Below are positions 1-12,759 of a DNA stretch of 64,000 nt, piece by piece. Position 1 is the stretch's first letter. The number at the start of each line of letters is the position of its first letter. A model generated the notes under the pieces. It saw only the letters and a program-made list of their open reading frames with translations, did no database searches and was not told where the DNA came from. This DNA is from Auanema rhodensis. Taxonomy: Eukaryota; Nematoda; Chromadorea; Rhabditida; Rhabditidae. The position numbers and the translations under genes were made by a program. The DNA lies in NCBI GenBank assembly GCA_964057225.1, contig OZ059899.1, positions 13,490,001 through 13,554,000 of the forward strand. Reading direction: 5' to 3'.

Positions 1-3000
1 GAACTGATGTAAACAACGAAAAAAAAATTCAAAGAAGGTCGATATTCAAGAAGATAACAAGCTAAAGAAAGGAAGTTTGCTGAATCGTTTTCTTCTTAAT
101 TCAGCCGATTTTCTTCGAACGATCACCTTTCTTCACTTTCTTTTCAAGTAATTTGAGGAGACTGACACACTTGATTATCAGGTCAACACAGCAGCCTTAT
201 AAAGCTTCAATAAGCTTAAACTAATAGAAAAGATTCTGATTTCCTAAAGCTTTTTTTCACTTTTTGAAATTCAAAACCATTTCTGTATTTCGAACTTTTT
301 TTCGCGCAAATTTCTTTGCAAAAACATTCGACATGGTTAAGAATACTATAAACTATACAACTCATTAAGTATTGGGAAATGAAAGATTATTAGGAAAAAA
401 GTGAAGAAAATAGAAAATCAGTGAATATGGATGTTCTCTCCCCCCCCCCTTCCCTGTTCTCCCATCTCTTCCATTTTTTTCTTCACATGCTCTTTCCTGC
501 TTATTCCATTTTCTTCTTTTTTTTCTGTTTTTTCCTTGGAAACTGCTGTCAGCACTTGGATCTGCATCTGTTTAGATGTGATTTCCAAGTATTTTCTTTC
601 GTTTTTTGACTTTCAACATGCGATGTCCTTAAGTTGCCATTTTGATATCTGGTCTTCTCGAACTACGAAGTAAATGAAACTCAAATACAACTGTTTGCAA
701 ACATTTTAGTGCATAGCATCTATTCTAACTTTACACAGATGTTGTTGTTGTTTATTCAATTCAAACTGATTCAAATACCTATTCATAGAGTGCTGAGCTC
801 TATATAAAGCTTTCAATGCTCCAGCAGACTAAAATACGACAAGTAGCTAAAGATGTGAGCATTTGACACAGAAAGAGAGCGTCATCTTTTTCCAAAATTT
901 ATGTGCTTGCTGTTCGAACGTTACTTGTTATTCAAACTAGTCCTGCAACATCAACAACATATGCTTCTGTTTCATCTGACGACGTTTGACCCAGCTATTT
1001 AGAAACGAATTGAACTACAGGAAATTATGCAAATTACGAAAACGACTTCAGCTTTAGCTTGATCATCTTCAATTTCGTGTTACTTCAAATTTTCTTTTCT
1101 ATACTATACTATATCGGATTCAAAAAATATTCTTTTAAAAACCATTTTAAATCAATTTGATGCAGATGTTCAAGTTCAGGGCATCATCAGATGCTTCGCT
1201 ATCTTCGGCACCAATTCCCTACCCACCACGTCATCAAAGACCTTAAGTGACATCATTGAGAAGCATCAAGAGGCACTTAAGCATTTTTGAATCTTATTAT
1301 AATTAAAATAGAAAAAATTTGTATAATTATCCTTCGTATGTTTTAGGATTTTCCAAATCTAAACAAGAAACAGTTGTCTGGCAACAATGAACGAAGCAAT
1401 GTTTAGATATACAAGATGCGCATTAATCTGGCGCATTATGCAGATGAATCAACTTGTATGAGAGGATCAGTAATTCAACCAGAAAGTAAAGTATACTACA
1501 ATTAGCATTACAGCATAAGCTATAACAATATGCTATATCAACTTAATAAGTTGTTATAGTTAGAGGGAGAAAGAGGTTAATTCCTTTTATAATAAACTGA
1601 TGTGACGAAGAAAATGTATAAGAAGAGAATACGTATAGATAGTTAAGTCTTATGTCTTTTATTTGCTTTTACACCAAATTATAGCTGTACGCAAGTAGAA
1701 GATAAAGGTTAAATATGCTACTTTCTCTCTAATAAACTATTATATAAAACCTTAAACATATAGTTAAACATCTTCTTTTCGATACAAGACGTTTTATGTT
1801 TAAGTTGGTTGCCAAGATGAGCATGATCTATGTAGCTAAGGTTGGGATACTTGCCCTATACCTTAGACATGCTATTGCTGAATCAAATAGTCAGATTCAG
1901 CTTTCATATGTTTGTAGAGATGTCCAAAAAGCCAAAAAAACACTTAAAATCAATAATGATATGAAAGAAATGAAACTGTGACGACCAACAGATAGAAAGG
2001 GGTTTTCCATATTCCGTCATTTCTGTCGTCGGTCAGTTAGTTCATCATCACCACATGTGACTGTGTTTCTTTATAAAATTACGGTAACCGGATAGGAGGA
2101 TTAGTGATGATAGAAGCCGAAATAGCTAGAGAACGTAAAGTGTTTACTCTAGTTCTTCCTGCTATCAGCAAGGAGGGTAATGTCTTCTTTCTAGAGCCAA
2201 GAGGGAGAGAGAATCCCCATATACATATGAGCGAGAGCAGGCGAAAGAGAGAGAGAGACATAAAGAGCATAACGTAGAGGTTAAAAGCGGACATCGAACA
2301 TTGTGACCACCACCACGACCAGCAGTAGCAGCCGCAGAACCTTAGTGCTTCTTCATCTACAATCACCAGAAGCCTTGTGCCCTTTCTTGTCGGTTTTTTT
2401 GAGGGCGCCGAAAAAGCGCTGTCGCGACAAACCGAAAAGCTCGTTCGCACCATAAATGAGCAAATAAGGGTCAACTAAGGTTAAGAATACGCTAATTGGT
2501 GGTTAACAGAGAGGAAAGGTGTGTGAAATTACGACAACAAAAAGCTCAGTAAAGTTAAGCTTTTACGAAGTCTATTGAACAAATACGAAGAAAAATACGT
2601 TTAGTTTCCTTAAACATAACGAATTTATAAAGAGAGGTGAAGTATGGGAATTAAGAAGTTTAAAAAGAAAAAAAAAAGAAGAAAAATCTAAAACATACCA
2701 GATGAGGTATAGCAGAAGAAGCTTAGAGATAGAAGTAATAAGTGAAGCATCATTGGTCGGATAGAGTTGACAGCAGAATGATAATGGTGATAAGGTTGAA
2801 GTTGTTCGTGATGCTGTAAGCAGTAGTAGTAGTAGCAGCTATAGTTGCTATTGAAAGACAATGAAGTATCTAGAAATAAAGAGTTATGATAACTGGATAA
2901 GAAAACAATATTTGTTTGAGAAAATTCATGGAAAAAACATAACATAACATGAAAATGAATTGAGAGAAGAATGAAGAGGAAAGGTAAATATAAGAAATAT

Positions 3001-3626
3001 ATACAAGTTATTCAAATAATTATTATAAGTAATTGCTAATATACTATAGATTTTATATAATTAATCAAAATCTTTTTGGAATCCAAGTAAATATACAGAA
3101 ATACCATTAAAAGGACCGGACAAACTGTATGAGGGAGTATCAGATCATCCTTTGAAGACTTCAGCTCTCTCATATCCCAAATATATGATGAAATCTGGAG
3201 AGTGAAGCCAGTTGCCTACAGGGCATTACGAGAGTCAAGTGAGGTTGTTTCTCTCCTGCTCATTGTCTAAACCGTCTGATTCGACCAGGGTAAGAGAAGA
3301 AAGAAGAAGGGGGAGGAGCACGCAGGCTGGCTGGCCTGGCTGGCTGGTTAGTTCGGAGAACAGCAGCAAGCCACGCCTACTGAGCTGCGTTGTGAAGTAA
3401 ATGGAGAATCAGCACGACTGAAATGAGTGAGTGACGGCTACTTCGAGTTCATAATAGCGACGAGAAGGTTTTAAGCTTTAAAAGAAGAGGTCACTTCGTT
3501 AAAGGAGATAATCACATGTTATGAGAAATGAAGCAACCAATTGATTTTGGTTGGAAGAGATACTCGAGACCCAAGCATGTAAATGAAGGATAAGATATAT
3601 GTGAATAGTAATAGAACAAGGTAGGA

Positions 3627-3630
<4 letters not shown>

Positions 3631-3689
<59 letters not shown>

Positions 3690-3691
3690 TA
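3631..3691. repeat. (GA)n microsatellite
   Basis: Nearly uninterrupted AG dinucleotide tract of about 60 bp. An apparent serine/leucine-rich open frame on the opposite strand is a by-product of the repeat. Confidence 0.95.
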
Positions 3692-4888
3692 GAGATTTAC
3701 TTCCGTTACTACCTAAAAGAATCAAATAACTAAGTATTTCGTGAATAATAATAAAGATTATCTTATATGAGAAAGCTATTCAGATGAGACTGAGGAATAA
3801 TGCTCAAGCAATTAGCTGCTCATTCCAGCAGTGCGCAACTTACATCAACCTGAGGATTAAGAGCTCAATAGGGGTTAATACACGTACGTACACATCATCA
3901 TCATCATCATCATCAGATATGTTGTATTCATATCAAACTAAGAATATCTAGTTATAGTCTTGACTATAGACAGAAACAAGGGAGAGAATGAAGAAGAAGA
4001 AGGGTAACAGGGAGAAAGGATTAAGTCTAATTACTATTACCAACTTGAGAACAATAGAATAAGCAGTATGTTTTAAGAGCAAAATAGAAGAAACTTTATT
4101 TGTTTTTCAACCTTAATTCAACTAAAAAAAAATTTTTTTATCCTAAGGAAATTTTTCTAGGAGAATAGGAGATAAGATTCATTTATTCTTTATAATTGCT
4201 ATAGTTCTTTCTTTGTTTTTATATCTTTTCAAGAATTGAATGAGAAAGTCATGTCAACATCAATATAAGAAAGAAAGGTTCATATTGGTTCATCTAACAT
4301 CTGCTTCATCTCTTGTGCATCATGACATGCAGCATATAAGGTGTACTATAGTACATACATATACATGGATATTAGCCATTTTTTTTAAAAATCTTTATAA
4401 TTCTTATAGAAAATAGTTAATTATAACATATAAATTAACGTTTATATAGTTGTTTAGATGAAATTAGTTTCCAAGTTCTATATGCTGATTTTAGAAATTT
4501 ATGCTTGAACACACATCTTTTATTCGACCTTCATCTCTTATATACAGCTTACTACAGCTTTTTCTTCACTTTACTCAAGTTTTATCCTATTTTCAACCTC
4601 ATCCTATTCTCATTTGATTTGTTGAACGGAGATAGAATGAACAAAGGAGCTGAGAAGATACAAAGAGTTCTCTTTTCAAAAGTAAATTACTAATCGTTTC
4701 GTCTCATCAATTTAGTAAAATTTACAAAGAATAATTTAGATAACAAGTACTATTATAATAAAAATTTAAATATGTAAATATATACTATTAAATAGAAAAA
4801 AAAGTTGGATTTAAGGTGGAAACAGTGGCCATTAGCAACCAAGCTCTCTCCTTCCTCTATTTCTTCTCAGTAAAGAGAGAGGGAGGGT

Positions 4889-4971
4889 GAAAGTAATAGA
4901 GAGAGAGAGAATGGAAAGTAATAGAGAGAGAGAGGGGAAAGTAATAGAGAGAGAGACAGAGAGAGAGAGAC
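4889..4971. repeat. Higher-order GA repeat
   Basis: Three successive copies of an approximately 23-bp unit, each an 'aaagtaata' head followed by a GA run, so this is a minisatellite built on a microsatellite rather than a simple tract. Confidence 0.85.
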
Positions 4972-5282
4972 ATTTTTACTTTTTATTCTACAAAGTATGT
5001 GAGTCGGTCGCATTCCATATTATATAAGTCATTTCTAATGATTTTCAATGTTTTTTTTTCATAAAATTAAAGAATAAACTGTTTTGTAAATATAAAAGTT
5101 TTGAGGTATTGTTTAAACCTATAGGTATAGTTAGTTGATGTGAATAGATTCTTAGTATACTATCCAATTTCAGGTCATTGTTGTGTGAAGGGCAATAACC
5201 ATTGAGTATAAGAAGCATGTGTTATGGCATATCTTCAATAGTATTTATAGAGAAAAGTGTGCCACCTTTAGGATATTACTGA

Positions 5283-5289
<7 letters not shown>

Positions 5290-5313
<24 letters not shown>

Positions 5314-5327
5314 CCTCTCTCTCTCTT
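5290..5327. repeat. (CT)n microsatellite
   Basis: CT dinucleotide tract with one CCC interruption. Confidence 0.9.
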
Positions 5328-6183
5328 CTTGTTGCAAAGTAAATAAGAAAGTTGTCTTGTAGTAGTTGAATGAAACATCTATCGGATATCATAGGTTAGA
5401 TGTATATGAAACTCATTAAACATCCATTTTTTTGTCATTTTTTGTCATATAAATTAGCTTAACTATATGTTTTGATACATATGTATATATATATTTAATA
5501 TTTCATTAACTATTTCAATTCTTCTATACTTCATTTTGACTTGTTTTCATCTCTTTTTAGGAATTTTTCCTTTCTTCTTGTTGAAGCTTTAGTTTACTCA
5601 ACATCAAATTCAAGAATTTCTATAAAATATTCTTTTATCTAAAGTTACTTCTGAATGGCAACCACGTGTGACAGATACGTGCCATAGTTTACGGATGAGA
5701 TGAGTTACATAATGAAGAAACATTAAGGTTAAGAACGATGACAACATACATTATTATATAAATTTATGAATAAATTGTCTTTAACTATTCAAGAATTATG
5801 ACTAAGAATTTATAAAATTAACTGTTTTTTTTTGTTTTTCTTTGGTTTATATTTTTTAAATTTTGAGATTGAGAATATTCAAGAAGACGTTGAAGCAGAA
5901 GGAACATGAGAATAATCACGTAAGAGAAATGGAGCAAGAGCATAAGAAAGAGCAGGAGCATCATAAGTAGCACGTGAAAGAGCGGAAACATCAGAAGGAC
6001 CAGGAGCAGGAATAGCAGCAACAGCAGAAGCGAGTAAAAGAACAGGATCATGAGAAGGAACATCAGAAGTAACTAGATCACAACAAATAAAACTTTGTTG
6101 ATAGAAAATTAGTATAAAGCTGAAGTTTAGAGAAATAAGTTGCAAATCATCTAAGTATAAAAGTATTTTTTTTTCATAAATCA

Positions 6184-7483
6184 TCACATGTATATTTGAT
6201 ATTCATTTTCATCATCTGAATCCATTAATTCTGCTTGTACGACGAATGGTTGCTGTGGTATTCCTTCTAAAGATGGAATTTCCTTCATCATTTCACTTAT
6301 TGTCTTCTTTACTATGATAACACGATCACGATAAATCTGTAAAGCAGCATGTATTCCACGTTTTACACACAACAGACTGCCATAATACATTGGAAATTCC
6401 TGAAACATCATGATATATATTGAAATGAGAAGTAAGAAAGATCTTACTCTATCCAGAAGATAATATTGTCCAGATGATTCAGCATCCCATAATTCCGTTA
6501 AAGTACTAATATCTTTGATTAAAACATCAAGCTCATCACATCCAGATACTTGTTCAGCTAAGAATTCATCACATTCTAATCTACCATCTACCCAACTCTT
6601 AAGAAAATTAAAGTTTTTTGTATAATTATTATATATAATATTACCTTTATTAGATGATTTATACCTTTTGATGAAATATTTTCATGATGGACTATAGCTA
6701 TCGACTTTCTTGGACCCTAAAGCATAAGAGAATATAGTTAAGAATAGAATTGAAATACTATATGTACACGATATATAGATATAACTTACTATATGATATG
6801 GTAAATCTTCCATAAAATCATAACTTCTTGATGAATCATGTCGAAAGTATACACTCTGAGCTTGAATCATCTGAAGAGCTCTAGCAACAAAGCTATCGGA
6901 AACATTGCCAAATGACACATAACGGAACTTCAGATCGACAACTTGTAACAGCATTTGTAGAACTTTCTTCTCATCTTCAGATTTAACATAATCCTAAAAT
7001 TAATTTTAATTTATTAATTTTTATACAATTTGTAATTACTAATTTGAGATCTAATGTTGAACGATGAAAGTAATCTTTCATTATAAACGATGAAACATTT
7101 TCATTTCTTTGATTTCCAACTAGAAAATTCTAAATCAAATAGATATTATATGAAAATAGTAGATATGATCTGTATAACTAACCTCAGAATATGTTCTTGA
7201 ATCATATCGGATGACTGCTTTTGGAAAATCAATTCGTAACTTTCGGGCATTTCGAGTAATTCGTGATCTCATATTCTTGCATGATGATTCAAGATTTATA
7301 ATACACGTATAATCAAGCTTAATTCAAAAGATTTTTCTTTTTTTTTCCATAAAAACATCTTACATGATCAAATATTTCGAATAAACATTGTATTGGTAGA
7401 TCTAATATAGAAGTAGTTGTAGGAGTAGTAGGAGGAGGAGGATGACGAGAGATACTAGTAGATGCTTGTTCCTTCTTCATCAT
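6184..7483 (-). CDS. F-box protein, nematode type
   Basis: Six phase-consistent exons on the minus strand (7364-7483, 7183-7317, 6790-6993, 6645-6716, 6448-6597, 6184-6399) encode about 298 residues. After a Pro/Thr-rich leader of roughly 25 residues comes an F-box (LPIQCLFEIFDH then LDYTCIINLESSCKNMRSRI), split by the first intron. F-box proteins usually act as substrate-recruiting subunits of SCF ubiquitin ligases by binding SKP1. The remaining 230 or so residues have no WD40 or leucine-rich repeats. They resemble in texture the divergent C-terminal regions of the expanded nematode F-box families, so no substrate can be proposed. The C-terminus is acidic (DSDDENEYQIYM). The start is the ATG at 7483; a stop in frame precedes it closely. 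F-box identity is fairly secure, the family assignment is inference. Confidence 0.75.
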
Positions 7484-7670
7484 CTCATAATTTAATTTTG
7501 AATTTGTTATATCATGATTCTATAATTATTTTTTTATAAAAAATTAAAATTCTTCTATAATGTGAATATGAAAAATAATTTATTTTACCATTTTGTATAC
7601 TGTAGAATTTTTATAATCTTCATATTCATATTCCATATCTATAAAGATTTGAATATAAAATACAAATACA

Positions 7671-7705
7671 GAGAGAGAGAGAGAGGTAAAGATAGAGATA
7701 GAGAT

Positions 7706-7739
<34 letters not shown>

Positions 7740-7780
7740 GGAGAGAGAAAGAGAGAGGTAAAGATAGAGAGAGAGAGAGA
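7671..7780. repeat. Long interrupted GA array
   Basis: GA tract of about 110 bp interrupted by GATA and GGTAAA. One plus-strand frame reads as an Arg/Glu/Asp-rich peptide, as any GA repeat does, so it is not annotated as coding. Confidence 0.9.
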
Positions 7781-8777
7781 AGGATGAATGAAGATTGTTA
7801 GTTCGAAGAAGACAATGATTCGATATGCTTAATGAATATGACTATATATAGACCTGAAATAGAAGAGTTCATGAAAATCAATGTGATTATCTCATGCCAA
7901 TAGGAAGAACATGATGTTAGGCTTCATCATAACTTCCCAACTCTTCAAACATATTCTTTATAGATTACCGATATTGAATAATGAACTATTGAATAATCAA
8001 TCATATCTCTTAAAAGGTCATAGAAATATGAACTTTTGATGTTCATGCTCAGTTTATGAAAACTTTTAACTTTATTTTATTTTTTTCAAGAAATTCATAT
8101 AATTTCTACCCGCATCTTTCCAAAATTCTGATTAAACTGAGTTTCATCTTCAAGATTACTACCATCACCTCAAAGCATAAGCTTAAAAGTATGTAGAAGA
8201 AAGAAGAAACAGCTGATATTTTTGTGGTTTTTAATTCAAAATCTTTAATTTTACATCAAATCTTATGTAATTTTTCATAATTTTGAAAACAAAATGAAGC
8301 TGTTGTAAACAGACTTTCGATTCAAATCTTCTAATTTGAAATTAGTTTGAAAAGAGAGAAGAGTTTGTATTTTCTATCTTCAGTCACAAGTAAGACATCA
8401 TTTAGTATTGTAATTTTTACAAATAAAAATGTTATTTAATTGAAAAATAATTCAAATTTTCAATATTTTAGGAAGAAAAAATAGCTTATTGGTGTTTGTT
8501 CGTGTTGTATTATGTATTTTATGAGATGTTTATGTTGTTGTTGTTGTTGTTTATTTTGTTGTTGTTTATGTTGTTGTTGTTTATGAGAATATATATATGT
8601 ACATATGTAATCAATATTTTATATGAATAAACTATACAAATTAGAAAAAAGGAATGTTATATTGAAATGAGATAATCACCTCCGCTAACTGCTGAAAGGA
8701 CATAATCGGAAGACTCGTATTGAAAGAAAAGCAGTTAGAAGCATATTATCACTCTGTGAGTTTTCAGAGGCGGAAGA

Positions 8778-8817
8778 AGACGACGACGAAGAGGACGACG
8801 ACGACGACGACGACGAC
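8778..8817. repeat. (CGA)n trinucleotide tract
   Basis: About 13 CGA/GAC units with an early GAAGAG interruption, in a local GC-rich island. The minus strand reads it as a serine run within a 70-residue open frame (8685-8897) of unknown reality. Confidence 0.85.
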
Positions 8818-9008
8818 AAAACAGAATACATAAATTTAAGAATGAAGAGAATTGAGTGCATGACGACAGATCTGTGTGTTGTATAGTCCCTGGTCATGTT
8901 GTATTGAAATCAAATGTATGATAATCATCATATTAAGTAATTTTAGATTCCTATAATAAGTTTTTAAAGCAATTAATAAACATGAAATGAGAATGAAATG
9001 AATAATAT

Positions 9009-10883
9009 TCAAGGCAAATAAAGCTTTTTCTCTTGTCGAACTCGTGTAATGAGTAATGTGGCTGAGACGGAAACAGAGATGATCGTCACAACTATCAGAG
9101 GCAACAGTGGAGCAATCTGAATGACATGAATCATAGGAAAGATCTTGAAAAAGCTATTAACCATCTTAGGTATACAGAACGATCCACCATTAAGCTGTTT
9201 ACGTTCTTCAGTATCTAAGACAAGCAGTTCACGTGTTGCAACATCAATCTCAACATCAGAATGATTGTCGATCGAACGTCGAGTACGATTTCCTTCCGAA
9301 ATGATAAGATCTCGATCAGCACCACATTTTGGAGGCTGAAATGCTTTTAGTTAGTTCATATTCCCGAAAAAATAAAAGTTTTACCGTTACATCCTGACAC
9401 ATTCCCATCTGTTTTTGGCATAAACGTATTTGGCAAGTAAAATAAAGTTGATTAGAATCAGCATATTTGAACACCTGGAAGATTAAAAGATTGAAAATGA
9501 AAAACTTTATAAAGCATTAGTAAAACTTGAAGTGAAATATTACCTGACTTGTAGCATGAGCTCTCATAAGACTTTGATCATATTGTAGTTCACTTAGTAA
9601 AAATGGATCAGTAGAACATCTATAAACAAATAAATAATATATTTTTATTTATATTATCACTGTATATAGCCTATTAAGAAAAATATTTAGAAAACTATTC
9701 TCAATTGGTTTGAACTTCAACTATCTTTAACCTCAAAACACAGTTTAGTATGGCTTATTATCCAGTATATTTAACCTAATAAGATTTCGGAATTGAATGA
9801 GAATCCTAATATAGAATTCATATGAAAGATGCCTTCAAAAAGAATGAAGGGCAATGAATTGGCTAATAATAGCTCCGATAGCTTTCTAATTATTTCATCT
9901 ATTCTCTATACTATGTCGTCCGCGGAAAGTCATCAAGTTGAACTCTTGCCCGAGAATTGCCCTCATTTCATTTTCTTTAAAAAATTTAATTTGTATTGTT
10001 ATTATTATTTGATATTATAAATAATAATAAGAGAGAGAGAGAGAAAGAGAGAGAGGGGGGAGGGAGAGCAAGGTTGTTCAATATGTGTTGCGGTGCTTCT
10101 TTACAAGGTCATGGATAGATCATTTTCGCGCAAAGTTGGTCAAGCTATTGTTCGTCTTCAATGCTTAATTACAGTATTAAATTCCCTATAAGACTATCTT
10201 AATCTCACTAAACAGAGCAAAAATCATACATATAGTTAACAGATAGAGAAAACGAACGGACCTTGACAACTTTAAAAAGAAGAAGGAATCATCATTAATT
10301 TTGTTTCAAAAAGAGCAATTGTTCTCACTGTCCTCTCAAACAGGCAGATTAAAGGGAAAGAGAGAAAGATCTATTACAGTTTTGTTGTTGTGGAACAATC
10401 CCTCTAACTCTACTCATAGACAGAGGGAGATCGAGAGAGAGAGAGAGAGAGAGAGGGCCCTCTTCTTCTCTGTCAGAGTTTACCTCAGTTAATCTATTCG
10501 AGCTGACAAATCAATCAAGATTGAGAATTATTCGAATAATAACCTTGTGTTATTGAAAAATCTCTAAAATTCCTCTTGTAAAACCTACTTTTGCGGTCAT
10601 TTTTTAAAAAGTTTATAAACTTTGATCAATGAAGACACCCTTAAGTGACCAAAGGCACTCATCAACAACGTCTTATTCATACCTCTCGAGATTTTCAAAA
10701 AAAACTTTTTTTCAACCAACCCGTCTGGCAGTCTTTTCTTGAAAAATATTAAAAACCAATGGTAATTATCTATTTTTACACAAAAGATCGAAGTACTGAC
10801 TAGGTAAAGGTCAAATGAGCATTCTCTGAAATTTGCCTTTACCTCTTCACCTATTGACCGATTATACCGCCGTCTCCACCCTA

Positions 10884-10951
<68 letters not shown>

Positions 10952-12759
10952 CTTGACTTATTCAACGTCTTCCGGGCAATTTACCTAACAAATTCTTGGT
11001 GAAAACTGTCTAATCAACCGAGAAAAAGAGGTATTCTTCAGAAAGAATGTTTGTAAAACTAACCCATCCAAGTCAACTACAGCATGATCTTCGCCATCTC
11101 CATCAGTTACAAAACATTTCTTAACAAGCATGCCCATATCAGCCGGACTACATTCCCACACATGGAAAACCTGAAAAGAGAGAAAGAAATATCAGATATT
11201 CTCCAGTAATCTAAGATATTACCGTTTCTCCAACATTGGCAAAGGTGAGTGTTGGTCCATTAGGAGAGTCACGTCGAACAGAATATTCGCATTTGGGCAT
11301 AGACATGGAATCCGACAATTCAGTAGTGGGAATATTGCTGTAGAAGTATGATTTACACATCAGAAGCTCATGATTCATCTTTCATACCTAACTTCAATAC
11401 CCTGAGTTACAATCTCATCAGGCTCCATGTAAAAGCATTTGACATGAAAGGCACGATCATTCTTTGTGATGAAGCCAGCTGGATGAAATGAGACGATGAC
11501 GGTAACCATGAAGTTAATTCCTCTAGGATTTGCCTAAAACCATCGCATATTACCATTGAAGGGAATCAGAAGTCAATATTGATTGAATTTCGATTAAAAC
11601 GACGTACAGATCGAAGACGTTGCATTCCACATTTGCCAAGTGGAAGTGAATATGAGTTTGTTCCATTGTTGGCATATGATTGACGACAAGATTTGTCTTT
11701 CGCACGACCCTATAAAATAAATTTTTTAAATTCAGAAAACCTAGATGAAAGACAATGAGAACGACGACAAAAAAGAAGAAAAAAAATGAAAATGTTGAAA
11801 TACAATTCAACGAAACACTTACTTTAACGAAAATATTTCCTTGAAACGGTTTAGCAGTTACAATATCCAAAGCTAAGTCATTTTCTTCGCAAATTACTTT
11901 AGGAGTACCTGAAATAACATTGAAAATATATTCTGATATTGAAGATATAAGAATAATTCTTGTTATCTATATAACAAATATTTTCTAACAAAATTGTAAA
12001 TTGAAGGATTGGCGTCAACAACAGCAAGGTCAGCCAATTCACAACAAAAAAAAAGTTACTGATTGGTTTTTTAGAAACATTAGAACAAATAAAAAAAATG
12101 AAAGAAAGTTTTGAAGATATCCGATGTCTGGGAAATCAAACACCTTCTGTTAACCTCGTCATCTTCTTGCTCTTGCCATCTCTTCACCCCCCTCTGTGAG
12201 ATGTGGAAGTTCGAAGTAATGGCAATTCAATTGAAACCGTTATCTTGAATGAAGATTCTTGATGATGAATGAATAGAATTGTAAAAAAAATTCTTAAATG
12301 AGATGATTTCCATGAAAATAGTTTCTTTTTCTTTGAAATAACCTCGCTATTCAAAATAAATTTGATGAGCTAAGCATTATGAGTATGCGAATTTTGCTTT
12401 TGATCGGAAAGAAGAAAGACATTGACATTGAACTGTCACAAAACTTTCAGAAAATGAGAATCCAAAAATGAAAATCACTAGAATATGACAATTTCGTGGT
12501 TGATCTTCACATTTATGTCTATAATCGGTATTAAGATTGAGGAAAATGAATCAAGTATTTCCTGAGAAATCATTGGCACATGAAGTTAGTTGCTTCATTA
12601 AGCCAAGGGATTATTCTATTGATTTTCATACTTAAATATAATATTATATGATATAGTTAACTTACCAACAATACTATTTTCCAAATAGTTTCCGGTTGTT
12701 GCTGATATATAGCTGGCAATGATTAGCAGCTGAGTCAGAAGCATGAGTTGATTAAGCAT
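9009..12759 (-). CDS. ZP-domain cuticlin-like membrane protein
   Basis: Nine phase-consistent exons (12666-12759, 11823-11908, 11608-11709, 11388-11533, 11223-11337, 11064-11170, 9544-9619, 9385-9474, 9009-9335) give about 380 residues. Order: signal peptide (MLNQLMLLTQLLIIASYISA), a cysteine-rich zona pellucida domain beginning near VICEEND, with CRQSY, CGMQRL, KCFYME, KCEYSV, WECSP, FTCQIRLCQ and PPKCG as landmarks, a basic RTRR site at about residue 285 suited to furin cleavage, then a hydrophobic segment (LLPLIVVTIISVSVSATLLI) and a short tail. In nematodes such proteins (cuticlins, CUTL) are secreted by epidermis and polymerise in cuticle or apical matrix after furin release from the membrane. 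The sixth intron is 1.4 kb and full of GA/CT repeats; the first is about 0.76 kb. The exact family member is not identified. Confidence 0.88.
9620..11063 (-). other. Large repeat-filled intron of the ZP gene
   Basis: Intron with donor GG|gttag and acceptor tttatag|ATG, 1,444 nt, in a gene whose other introns are mostly about 50-100 nt. It carries GA tracts at 10,031-10,068 and 10,433-10,456 and a perfect CT tract at 10,886-10,946. No nested gene was found. Confidence 0.8.
10886..10946. repeat. (CT)30 microsatellite
   Basis: About 60 bp of pure TC/CT inside the large ZP intron; on the transcribed strand it is (GA)n. Confidence 0.95.

Larger units (their letters stand above)
1..6183. other. 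Gene-poor AT-rich spacer
   Basis: No exon chain with conserved protein content was found on either strand. The stretch is AT-rich with islands of higher GC near 2,260-2,470 and 3,200-3,410. These islands could be first exons or promoters, but no reading frame in them resembles a known family. GA and CT tracts (3,631-3,691; 4,889-4,971; 5,290-5,327) and a short (ATC)n run near 3,895-3,915 are present. At 5,880-6,065 there is a purine-rich, loosely repeated stretch of gagca/gaaga-type units just downstream of the F-box gene; its open frames in several phases are most simply explained by low complexity. Confidence 0.6.
7484..9008. other. Intergenic spacer, repeat-bearing
   Basis: AT-rich sequence between the F-box gene and the 3' end of the ZP gene. 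It holds a GA array (7,671-7,780), a (TTG)n run near 8,530-8,580 and a CGA trinucleotide tract (8,778-8,817). No gene was recognised. Confidence 0.6.

Noticed and set aside
2079-2474. Minus-strand open frame of 131 codons in a GC-richer island
   Set aside because: The peptide mixes Trp/Cys and basic runs with no recognisable domain. It could be a first exon but cannot be supported.
7562-7801. Arg/Glu-rich open frame over a GA array
   Set aside because: The residues follow directly from GA repeats and no exon structure surrounds it. The same applies to the Ser/Leu-rich frames over CT arrays at 3.5, 25.3, 26.6, 27.6 and 29.8 kb.
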